In this document: piece after piece, positions 1 through 8,834 of the stretch | Layout of the letters: each line of letters opens with the position of its first letter | How positions within the stretch are numbered: the first letter of the stretch is position 1 | Assembly: GCA_011319805.1 (NCBI GenBank) | Contig: SJRY01000227.1 | Coordinates: 1-23,816, forward strand | Direction: 5' to 3' | Length of the DNA: 23,816 nucleotides | Origin: Macrocybe gigantea | Taxonomy: Eukaryota; Basidiomycota; Agaricomycetes; Agaricales; Callistosporiaceae | The notes under the pieces: generated by a model | What the model was told of the DNA's origin: nothing | The model's input: the letters and a program-made list of their open reading frames with translations, nothing else | Database searches by the model: none | Made by a program: the position numbers and the translations under genes

Positions 1-257
1 TTAGCCCGTTTCTGTGCCATATGCTCGGAAGGATGTCAAGCAACGAGTCGTGGTGGTGGAACAAGGACACGTCACGAAGATCCACGTTCTTGGTCCCTAG
101 AAAATTGAACTCCGCATGTCTGATAGTCTGCCAGGTAGTCCAACAGGAGAGACAAAATGCCATGTTGCGCAAAAGGACCTTCGTCGTCCATTTTGATGAA
201 AACATCCATTTGGACTTCATTTTCGTTCTCATTTCGGTCAAAATGGAATTCATCAGG

Positions 258-930
258 AGATTCAGAATGGGGTCAAAATGGATTCAAAATGGCTACTCTG
301 AAACACCCTAATGTGACACATCCAAGCCGCCGTCCTGGAAGGGGAATAAGTACCAGGGATTGAGCACGTTAATTGGAACACTGGCATGCTTCCCGAAGGC
401 CATACGGAATCATGCTTATCCGGTAAGATTGGCTGTCCGGTAAATGTATTTTTGACGCCAACATGCTCGACAGCAGCGACGACGTCAGTCCATTTTCCTG
501 TGAAGGCCTCTTGTACATATCTTCAAAACTCGGTGAACAAAGCTGAACCGATGAGAGAAGCAAATGCCTGCCTTCGGAATGTTGACTTACATCCAGCATT
601 ATGAGGGATTTGCACTGGCAAATACTATACTCAAACAAATCGCAAATCGTACCACTATGTGCACCTGGAGGTACATCGGCATAAATGTCCGAGCTTACTT
701 CGGACAGTCCAACTCACCTTCCAGTAGCCGAGTAACATGCTAAGGTCCTTTCAAGAGCGACGGTTGTACGGGCACAATACTTATGGATCTGGGCTGTACG
801 CTTAGCGGTTCCAATAGACCGTTATCCCTTATTTCTACGGCTACGACGTGGCTGGCATGTTGTGGTGACCTTGCGACATCGACAGAGCGGGGGTGAAGTG
901 ATCCGATTGTGCTTTCGCTGCAGATTATGA
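258..930 (-). other. Unidentified coding-like stretch
   Basis: On the minus strand two open frames of about 60 and 97 codons occur. One, around 930-745, contains the piece VVAVEIRDNGLLEPLSVQ; the other, around 551-259, contains KWTDVVAAVEHVGVKNTFTG. A good donor (GTGAGT) near 717 and a possible acceptor near 671 lie between them. Composition looks coding rather than random, but I recognise no family, see no convincing start, and stops break a simple joined reading. It could be a decayed gene or a gene whose frame is damaged by the single-base losses seen elsewhere in the window. Nothing else is evident in 1-1107 apart from short CAAAATGG repeats (239-294). Confidence 0.2.
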
Positions 931-1107
931 AGCTAAGTTGCAGACCATCCAGGATTCTGAGGCAGAATCAGGATGTTTCGCGGTGACGGCGTTGCACGAG
1001 AGTTCTCAACGATAGTTGACAGTCGCATATATCCTGTATGCAGAAACATGATGTCAAATGATTTGAATCTCGATACAGGAGGAGATGGTGAGAAGTCATA
1101 TCCTAAT

Positions 1108-2357
1108 TCAATTGATCGAAATGGAATATGCATTAGTAGTAAGGGTTGCGCTTCCTGAACGAAGATCAGAGGCGCGAACACCACGCAAGGAAAGAAAATA
1201 CGAACCAACAAACGGCTCGGTCCCGGCCTGCGCCTGGACTAAGAATTGTGAAGATGGGACGCCTTGGTTTTGAGTCAAATAGGCTGTGTCGAAAATCATC
1301 TGAGCGTCATTCTTTCATGTGAACACAAGCACTTACTGAAGAAGGCTTGAGGTCGGAATTGAAGTTTGTGATTTCGTTCGGGGCGACAAAGGAAAAGACA
1401 ACCCAGTTGGCAACATTCCCTCTGAACAGCCTCCAGTTGACTCCGTTGACGCTAAGCATTGTTCAAAGTTCGTCTCGAACAAGGTCATCGGCAAAACTTA
1501 CTTGCCGTGGCGATTTGTGACCCGGCAGGTCCAGCCCTAGCATGGCGAGCCATGAGTCTCTAAGCTTTAATCACAGATGATTTCGTTCTAACCCTCCGCG
1601 CGTGCTCAACCAGACCATTCTGAAGGCAGAGAAACATTAGCAACAAAGCCTTGGCATCGAGAAGATCGATGCACATCTCAAAAGTGGAGGTCGAAGTTGC
1701 GCCTCCCGAGTTGGCGACATTCGAGAGCCATAGGTCGTACGAGACGTCCGCGACCAGATTGGAGGAAGCGGAGGAATAGGTCCATGACCAGGAAGTGGGA
1801 ATGGAGCCGATGGAGGAGATCGTCTTTCCCAGCCCGACTCGGAGATCCAGGTTCGAGTCTGAAAGGGTGAGATGCCCACCTAATTAGGGATAAAAACATT
1901 GATGTATTTACAGCTCTTGACTTGAGACGGCGCTAGATGGAATGGTCAGCATCTGAGAGCGGTGCATTTTACAGCGACTTACCTCCCGCCCAGTTGTATG
2001 TTGTGTGCCAGGTGATGGTGTTGCCGTTGACGGCCGTGACTTGAGAGCTTTGTGACCCTGGACAAGTATCAGGACATCAAGGTTAAGTGATTCATGAGTA
2101 CCAACCGCTTGTCGCCGAAGCTTGTCCCCATAAGTTATTCTCGAGAATGAAGCGCCCATTATCCTAACCAGACGGGCGTTATTGTTATGGAGTAAAATCA
2201 ACAGTGTTTGCCTCACCTCCGATTCTGTGGCAAATTGGGCCGTCAAAACGGCGCCTCGCTTCTCTAGTGCTTTGGTCTCGCTGAGAGGGGATGCTAGTGC
2301 AGAGCCTAGAGAGAACGCGACTAGGAAAATTTGGAATGCTTTGATGAAAGCCATCAT
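1108..2357 (-). CDS. Secreted GH12 beta-glucanase, copy A
   Basis: Glycoside hydrolase family 12 cleaves beta-1,4-glucan or xyloglucan outside the cell. I read ten exons: 2357-2217, 2163-2106, 2057-1983, 1932-1912, 1858-1675, 1619-1593, 1536-1502, 1451-1337, 1283-1206 and 1154-1108, giving about 260 residues, normal for the family. There is a signal peptide (about 1-22), then a Kex2-like KR at 33-34. Family motifs follow: [24 protein letters not shown], the nucleophile Glu159 in FEIMVW, and the acid/base Glu242 in AGTEPFVG. The protein ends in NAYSISIN. Exons of 21 and 27 nt are present; the 27-nt one encodes the active-site MVWLSTRG segment. Two single-base losses break the frame, at the donor near 1501 and at 1345-1346. 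An alternative acceptor at 1300 could bypass the second. Copy B at 8.8-9.9 kb is a paralogue. The enzyme subclass cannot be told from the sequence. Confidence 0.85.
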
Positions 2358-2410
2358 GCCGATTTACTCTAGGACGGAATCTAGGTGGAGGGAACATGTA
2401 TTGCGACTCA

Positions 2411-2417
2411 TTTTATA
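2411..2417 (-). promoter_or_regulatory. TATA box of GH12 copy A
   Basis: On the minus strand TATAAAA lies 54-60 bp upstream of the copy A start codon, a usual distance for a fungal TATA box. This is a sequence match only. Confidence 0.45.
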
Positions 2418-2420
2418 CCT

Positions 2421-3109
2421 TTTGCGAGCAGGAGCAACGGGCCGTCGGATTCGTCTTGCATATCAGGTGCTTGGTACCGCAAATTTCTGAAGGCACGGGT
2501 GGAGAATTCCAGGAGGACTGCGCGTATTGGACTGGGAGAAAATGTGTTGCCCCTGGTGTGATGCTGAGAAAAAGCCTCTAGCGTATGGAAAAGACATGCG
2601 ATACTTGTAGAGGAAAGCGAATGAGATGTCAATATCTAAATGCACCGAATGGGGTTGTGACTTGCGTGGCGATGCGGTCTGGGATCCTCGAAGCTTATTT
2701 GGGAAGAACAGCCATCTGGCCTGATGGGCACCATGAAATAAGTTGCCCCACGTCCCCGTCATTACACGTAGAGGTGTGGGGCAGAAAAAAGCGAAGTCTG
2801 TGTAGGTGATCCAAGAATACTTGTAACTACCCATAAAGACTTCAAGGGCATGAACACTAAGACACGTAGCTCTTCAACATACAGGCCACTGGCGGAGGCA
2901 AAACAGAAGACAAGACGTACTTGGAATAAATACCCCAACTCATTTCCGTCGGTCCGATTCTCTTCATCCATGGATTGCAAAAGACTGTTCTGTTCTCACC
3001 GTATGACGGTGGGGACTTCGGTTCGACTATTGAGCTAGCCGATGGTGGAGGCGGTGAATTAGCCACAGACGCGTGCATTACATAAGTGAAGCGAGTTTAC
3101 TGAAAGAAA
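2421..3109. other. Intergenic, no supported gene
   Basis: This stretch separates GH12 copy A and the TPR/CCCH gene, which diverge from it. I see no convincing exon. A 74-codon plus frame at 2585-2809 starts with a Cys-rich piece (CDTCRGKRMRC) reminiscent of half a fungal zinc cluster, but the second half is missing. An 8-bp inverted repeat, TGCCCCAC/GTGGGGCA at 2744-2751 and 2776-2783, could form a hairpin. Confidence 0.4.
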
Positions 3110-3117
3110 TATAAAGG
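3110..3117 (+). promoter_or_regulatory. Candidate TATA box of TPR/CCCH gene
   Basis: TATAAAGG lies about 116 bp upstream of the chosen start at 3233. A second TATATAAA at 3210-3217 is only 16 bp from the ATG and is probably within the 5' untranslated region. Confidence 0.4.
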
Positions 3118-3232
3118 TCACCGTCACTCTTTGCACCCTAGACGCGTGTCTCAGCACGTTGTTCTCCTTCCTTCATCCTCAATCTACACCGCTCCTTTCA
3201 TTCATTTGCTATATAAACATCAGATTGACACG

Positions 3233-6200
3233 ATGAACCGACCGAAAGGAAAGGGAAACAAGGCGAAGAAGCCTACTTCGGCGCCTCAGCAAAGCTCAAG
3301 CACCGGCATGTCGTCGAGAAACACCAGTACCACTAGGCTCGAGTCCATTCAAGAGGCTCTTCAAAAGCGCAGAGAGAAACGAGCTGCTCATGCAGCCAGC
3401 AAAGCGAAGGGGCTACAATCCATGAAGGAAAGGGTTCGTCTCATACGATACAGGTTCTGGGCGTTGCAGTGGCTCACAGATTGCTCTCTTGATCAGGGAA
3501 ATTCCTTCTTTAAGAGCGGACTGTACGACGTGGCTGCGACGATTTATTCGGAAGTGTTGGATACGTACGGGCCGGACCCCACGATTCTGTCGAACTTGGC
3601 GGCGACGCTTCTGAAACTAGAAAGGTTTGCATCGGAGTAAAGCAGAGTTTATGCACTGACCGAGGTCCTTTTTTCTGAACAGCTACGATGATGCGGAAGA
3701 TGCTGCAACCCAAGCTCTCAGATACGATCCTCATAATATTAAGGCCAGATATCGCCGTGGGTTGGCTCGGAAAGAGTTGGGCTTCTACAAAGCAGCCATG
3801 GTTGGTAAGTATCTATTACACGTGCTATCCATTTGCACCTAAACTGGTTCATCCAGACTTCGAAACCGTCGTGCGCCATGATCCGAGCTGCACCGAAGCC
3901 AAACAGCATTATGAGGAGGCCAGATTTCTCAGCGAATTAACGGGAGAAGACGAAGAGGATCTAACTGATGTGGAGAGCGTGGATGATTGGCCATGCTTTG
4001 ACGATGAAGCTGACACCATCTCTGACGGATCTGAATCTTCGGATTATTTCCATGCCGGCAACGGTATCCCATGTCGCTACTACAATCATCAGGGTTGCAA
4101 CAGGGGCGAGGACTGCGGATATTGCCATGCACCAGATAGCAGGAGTGTCCGCGATGAACTGTGAGTGTATGTCTCATTTGTTGGGCGCTATTTACAACCA
4201 TGACAGAGGGAAGAACGTCTGCTTCCACTTTCTACTCGACCGGTGCAAGTATGGTCCCAAGTGTGTCTATTCGCATACGGCAGAGTATTTGCCGAAAGGG
4301 TGGTGGCACGACCCGGAAGAAATGTCCAATGTTCGAAGTCTGCTAGACCGTTTCAAAGATGGAGAATTCAGCATGGAAGCTTTACAGCGCCTTAGGAATG
4401 ACATGGCTTCACAAAGTCATCAAAAGCCAACATCTAACAAATCTTCCAAAGGGCCCAAAGCGACGCCCGACGAGCAGCTCCTTCATACTGGCATCGCCGT
4501 CATGGAAGACATAGACGAACCTGAGACACTCGCTGAAGCCATTCTCCAGGCCGATAGTGCTCCCACGATCCCCGCAGAACAGCCTGTCGAGGACGAATCC
4601 GCTCCTCCACCTGTTCCTCCTTGCATAATGGTGCTGTCCCTTATGAACCGGGACTACTTTGCTGATATCTACAAACCTCTTCTCTCCGCTTTATCTGCGA
4701 AGGCGAAGGTCGTCACGGCCACGACGGCCAAGGCCGCACTGGACTATCTTGGTTCGTCGAACCTTTCAGGGGTGTTGGTCGTCGACTCCGAGATCGTCGA
4801 AAAGAAACACTCCAATCTGCTTGCCAAGCTCATCGAGTTCACCAAAACTGGAGGATCTGTCGTGCTCGCGGCGGCGTTTAGCTCATTCGTGAGTCCGCCG
4901 GCGCTGCACAATTCTTCAAGGAAGCGTGGGATCTGGACTGGGAGAGCGCGTCGTACCACCGCACGACGTTCTCCGTGAACAAGGAGCACGAGCTCATCAA
5001 GGGCAACCCGTCATTGATTCAGACGTACAGCATGAAGGCGCTCCACGTCAAGGACTACCGGCCTGATCAGGCGGTGTACATCACGAGCGAGGGCGCGCGC
5101 CTGGAAAGTCTGGTCTGGTCACCACGAAAGATTGGCGATGTGAAGGAGTCGCCCATCGTGCAAGCACAGATTGGGGACGGCCACCTTGGATACATAGGCG
5201 ACGTCAATGGAGAAGAAGGGTCGGATAAAGTCGTGCTGGCCATGCTTGGGCTGCTCGACCCTGTGAAGGCGAAGCCACGCTCCGGCAAGAAGCGCGCAAC
5301 TTCTGATTTCAAAGAAATTATGGCTCGACAAGTGGAGAAGCTCAGGGCGCCCGACGCATTCATCCTATTTCTCTCTCTTGAGAACGAGTCGTTCTTCGCC
5401 GACATCCATGCCCATCTAATCGAGACTTTGGAATCCAAGATACAATGGAAGCAAGCCTTCAACGCCTCATCAGCCCTCGATATGCTAGCCTCTCCGGACC
5501 TTGCCGGTGTTTTCGTGACGGACCCAGGCATAGTCCGTCACCAAAGTGCTCAGGTTTTGAAGAAGCTGGTGCAGTACGTGCGAGAGGGCGGATCGATTGT
5601 CATCGGCGGGTTGTTCAGCACGTTCGTTCCCTGGAACGACATGGAGAAGTTCTTCAATCAAGCATGGGGCGTGACATGGAAACCAGGCTCTTACCACCGT
5701 ACGACTTTTGTTCGCAACATGTCGCATTCCATGATCCAAGCGAATTCAACACTGCCATCGTCTTACAGCATGAAAGCGCTGCATGTGGGACATCTGGGCC
5801 CAAACGACGCTCTGTACCTGCCGTCAGAAGACTCGCATCTGGAGTCTATGGTGTTCCCGCCTATGCCAATCAATGACCTTACCGAGTCTCCCGCTGTTCA
5901 GACTCAGGTTGGTAAGGGTCTTTTGGGGTACCTCGGAGATGTCAATGCTGAGAAAGCGTCCTCCGACGTCGTGCTGGCGATGCTTGGCCTCTTGGACTCT
6001 TTCGACCGCAAGACGGAGGGCGAAGGATCGAGCGACGAAGACTTGGCGAATGGAGTGGCTGTGCGCTCCGATCCCTTTGTCATGATCCTGTCCTTCAAAT
6101 CAAAGGCGACTTTCACGACGGAGCAGAGCAAGTTCCTCAGCGCGCTCAAAGGCAAGGTCGAGGTGCTGCATGGCCTGTCGAAGGCGCGCGTGCTGGACCT

Positions 6201-6699
6201 CCTGCCCTCCCCAGACCTGCTCGGGCTGATCGTGACTGACGCAGAGGTCGCGTCGATCCGGACCCGGCCTTTCGCCGCGCGGCTCGCCGAGTACGTCAAG
6301 GCGGGCGGCACGATCGTTCTCACGGGCTCGTTCACGCGCAACGTCACGCCTGGCGCGCTCGAGTTTTTCTTCAAGAAATGGTGGGACCTTCCATGGTCCA
6401 TGGGCGGTCGCACTCAGACTCCTATCAAGGCAAACGCGAAGCATGACATGGTGAAGGCAGTCCAGGCCTTGCCTGGCTCGTTGACGGTGCATGGACCACA
6501 TCTTAAGGGTGTCTCACCGAGTGCGGTCGTGTATTCTGCGTCGCAAGGCTCGCAGATGTATAAGCCGCTGAAAGATGTGACGCAGGCAGCCGTTTTGAGG
6601 ACCAACATTGAGAAGGGACGTCTTGCTTACGTTGGCGAGATGAACCTCAACGACGAACATTGGACGAGCGTTGTATTCGCGATGCTCGGCATAGCATAG
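3233..6699 (+). CDS. TPR, double CCCH zinc finger and triple-module protein
   Basis: I read five exons: 3233-3433, 3497-3624, 3683-3804, 3857-4160 and 4207-6699, giving about 1,082 residues. The start is set at MNRPKGKGNK, just before a Lys/Ser-rich tail that leads into TPR-like helices (about 60-170: KERGNSFFKSGLYDVAA, then KARYRRGLARKELGFYKAA). An acidic linker follows, then two zinc fingers of the form C-x7-C-x5-C-x3-H at Cys223-His241 and Cys257-His275. From about residue 390 to the end come three related modules of about 210-245 residues. TPRs usually bind proteins and CCCH fingers usually bind RNA; the modules look like an amidotransferase-like alpha/beta fold, which is my inference. 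One base appears lost at 4895-4901, switching the frame inside module 1 between FSSFV and QFFKEAW. A 32-nt GTGAGT..AAG intron there would restore frame but is too short. The cellular role is unknown. Confidence 0.8.
4622..6696 (+). repeat. Three tandem protein modules
   Basis: The modules start near 4622, 5356 and 6070. Shared landmarks in order are a hydrophobic strand (IMVLSL, FILFLSL, FVMILSF), a segment like SPDLAGVFVTD, a piece like YVREGGSIVIGGLFSTF, an FF..W motif, SYHRTTF (modules 1 and 2), YSMKALHV, and an ending like GYLGDVN..VVLAMLGLL. Modules 1 and 2 are closest to each other. Module 3 has diverged, has lost SYHRTTF, and carries VYSASQGS in the corresponding later segment. This points to internal duplication followed by divergence of the last copy. 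Confidence 0.8.
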
Positions 6700-6930
6700 G
6701 CTTTTCGAACGTGCAAGTCCATGATCATTTACATATACCCATTCACGCATGCATTCTGTCCCTGGACTTTCCTTTGCAGTTGCAAGTTTCCATATGTTTC
6801 TCTTGCTCCTTATTTCTTCTCATCCCATGGCAAAACGCACATTCTTTCTAACGAGCTGTTTTAGCGTAATAATTAAGCATGCCGCTTTAATCCCATATAA
6901 CATTAATCTAGTCAGTTTACTGCACATTTA

Positions 6931-6961
6931 CTGTCCTTTTCAGGCAAGTTTGCACATGACA
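6931..6961 (+). repeat. Left inverted repeat of MITE
   Basis: This 31-bp arm is identical to the reverse complement of 7322-7352. The match extends 4 bp outward over the TA duplication and adjacent bases, then stops on both sides. Confidence 0.85.
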
Positions 6962-7321
6962 TTTCTCACAAGAAAAAAACTCCTGAAACAGCGGCTCATA
7001 ACTCGACAAGGACTGGGCGCAACTCGCAGAAACACATACCAGTCACATCGGAAGGACTTGCGGAACCCGTTCCATACTGACCGAGGGATGTAGGATGACA
7101 TTTCGGAGTTTCGGGATTTCGGAGTTTGGGACTTTCGGCAGGGGTGTAAATCTTTGGAATTTGTTCACCACTTCATTCTGAGTGTCTGCAGCCCTCGGTC
7201 TATGCAGAACAGATACCGCCACCCCTTGCGATGCAACTGATATGTGTTTCGGCGAGTTGCACTAAGTTGTTGTCACACACAATCAAATCCGATTCAGGAT
7301 GGCTTTTTTTTCGCAGAAAAC

Positions 7322-7352
7322 TGTCATGTGCAAACTTGCCTGAAAAGGACAG
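7322..7352 (-). repeat. Right inverted repeat of MITE
   Basis: This arm is the exact reverse complement of 6931-6961 and is followed by TA at 7353-7354. Confidence 0.85.
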
Positions 7353-7677
7353 TAAACGCTCACCGCATTCAATGAACTGTTCGTGCGAAGAAACATAAAC
7401 GGAAAAGCAGGTCCTTGGAGAAGCGAATTTATTTAAGATTAAGGCGCATCGTTGTCTAGGAAAACAGACTAAGTTTTATGGCGAGGGTGAAAATATTGGT
7501 GAAGGAGGGAGCTAGAAGTAACAGGCACCAAGACTCGAGAGGAAATAGCAACGGTATAAAACTTCAATCGAGTATCCCAGCTTAGGGTACGTCGCGAGAC
7601 CACGGAGTGACTTTATGGACGACGGCCTAATCTAGACGCCGATCAGATGTCAGTTAATTCACGGATATGGAGTACTA

Positions 7678-7713
7678 ACACCGACCCAAACATCGGTCAG
7701 GACCCACCTTTCG
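7678..7713 (+). repeat. Left inverted repeat of Tc1/pogo-like element
   Basis: This pairs with 8599-8634 on the other strand. The outer 22 bp are identical; after that the left arm has GG where the right has G. The arm itself holds a short palindrome, ACCGA..TCGGT. Confidence 0.8.
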
Positions 7714-7955
7714 GACAGCTCGAATATCTCGCCACATATTGGCTCTACCCACACCAAAGTTGATATCTGACACCTAGGACAACTATTAAAGTACTTCAAT
7801 GAAGTTAGTATTGTATAAAATATGGTATCTGACCAGAGCGTAGAAAAGCAGTTTGTCACGCCTGCCGACAAATGCCGCGTCAGAGCAACGTCGGAGTTTG
7901 ATATCCAGAAATGGAATGAACAGCAAATGCGTCGCGTCGCGTCAGTTTGCCTCTC

Positions 7956-8325
7956 ATGCCCGCTGCGCGGAAATCCACAAGGCATCGCGATCGACGTTCA
8001 AATAACCCAAGTTATGAAGCCCGCGTGCAGGACGCGCTGGAACGCATCGCTACTGGAGAGTACAGCAGCTTCCGGAAAGCTGAAGCGGCAACAGGAGTGA
8101 GTGATAAAACACGAGAATGAACCTTGCCCATGCTGAAATCCTAGATTCCATCTTCGACGCTTTCTGACAGGGCAAAGAGACGACACGCGCCATGGAAAGA
8201 CTCCAGCGCGGTGCGGCAGCTCCTCACACTGGAACAGAAGCAAACCATTCTCGATTGGATAGCACATCGGAGGAGCATCGGCTTGCCGTTTTCACCCGCT
8301 GATATCCGCACCGATTGCAGCATAT
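7956..8325 (+). pseudogene. Transposase N-terminus, HTH only
   Basis: A start codon at 7956 opens MPAARKSTRHRDRR, followed by DALERIATGEYSSFRKAEAA, the hallmark of a psq-type helix-turn-helix in fungal Tc1/pogo transposases. An intron-like gap (GTGAGT at 8098 to CAG at about 8170) then leads to RQLLTLEQKQTILDWIA and IGLPFSPADIR, the start of the second (CENP-B-like) helix-turn-helix. The frame does not join cleanly across the gap (one base off), and the protein stops soon after TDCS near 8325. No DDE catalytic domain follows. The fragment cannot encode an active transposase; whether the DNA-binding fragment is expressed is unknown. Confidence 0.75.
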
Positions 8326-8598
8326 CATTATAATAATTATCATCCCTACTACACTGATAATACTTACGATCAAGCTTACGATGCTTCTAATATGCCAGAT
8401 CATTATCATCAGGCAGCCCAGTATTACTTTTCTCACCAGCGATATCTTGAGAATAATTTTAATCGTAGTATACAACCATCTAGTAGCAATCTGTATATAA
8501 TTCTTCTGTTCTTTGCGACGGGATACAGTGAGCATTCGGAGCGTCCGACCACTGGGTCCGGCGGAGTTCAAATATGTCACTTGTCACATTGTGACTGT

Positions 8599-8634
8599 CT
8601 GAAAGGTGGGTCTGACCGATGTTTGGGTCGGTGT
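8599..8634 (-). repeat. Right inverted repeat of Tc1/pogo-like element
   Basis: This is the reverse complement of the left arm at 7678-7713, apart from one missing G, and is followed by TA at 8635-8636. Confidence 0.8.
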
Positions 8635-8834
8635 TAGTAAGCATTGGTGGAGGGTGGATATAAATGAGCGGCGGCAATCACGCAAAGTGAGTAAAAAAAA
8701 TGGTATCATGATTATATTCACAAGGTATGACATCAGCCTCTTGGTGGATAGCCTAGTACTGAACCAAAGGATACGCCCCTACACTCTGAGGATACTCGAG
8801 GCTAGGCGTTTTTAGTAAGACGATCAAAGGTTGT

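Larger units (their letters stand above)
6929..7354. mobile_element. MITE with perfect 31-bp inverted ends
   Basis: A 422-bp element (6931-7352) starts with CTGTCCTTTTCAGGCAAGTT and ends with its exact reverse complement over 31 bp (arms 6931-6961 and 7322-7352). It is flanked on each side by TA, the target duplication of the Tc1/mariner superfamily; the identity extends to TTTA/TAAA. It has no credible coding capacity, so it would be moved by a transposase from elsewhere. The perfect arms suggest recent activity. A short imperfect tandem of TTTCGGAGTTTCGGGA lies at about 7099-7139. No gene is seen from 6700 to 7675. Confidence 0.75.
7676..8636 (+). mobile_element. Deleted Tc1/pogo-like transposon
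   Basis: A 957-bp element (7678-8634) is bounded by TA at 7676-7677 and 8635-8636. Both ends read ACACCGACCCAAACATCGGT going inward. The arms stay alike for about 38 bp (7678-7715 and about 8598-8634) with one 1-bp gap and few mismatches. Inside is the DNA-binding start of a transposase (7956-8325). The DDE catalytic part is missing and replaced by an AT-rich stretch (about 8320-8510) containing TTATAATAATTATCATC-like sequence. This is a non-autonomous deletion derivative that would depend on a full-length relative. Confidence 0.8.

Noticed and set aside
189..294. CAAAATGG repeats as a CRISPR or satellite array
   Set aside because: Only three or four 8-bp copies with irregular spacing; CRISPR arrays do not occur in nuclear fungal DNA.
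1108..2357. GH12 copy A as a pseudogene
   Set aside because: Both catalytic Glu residues, all motifs and ten exons are intact. The two breaks match the general base-loss pattern in the window.
2585..2809. Possible Zn2Cys6 transcription factor start
   Set aside because: CDTCRGKRMRC fits the first half of the zinc cluster, but the second C-x2-C and last Cys are missing and no fungal-specific factor domain follows.
4889..4920. Intron explaining the frame switch in the TPR/CCCH gene
   Set aside because: GTGAGT..CAAG would be 32 nt, below the usual minimum, and would delete the conserved QFFK part of the module.
8315..8500. Ile-rich ORF in the AT-rich part of the pogo-like element
   Set aside because: Low-complexity translation of AT-rich DNA, with no motif.
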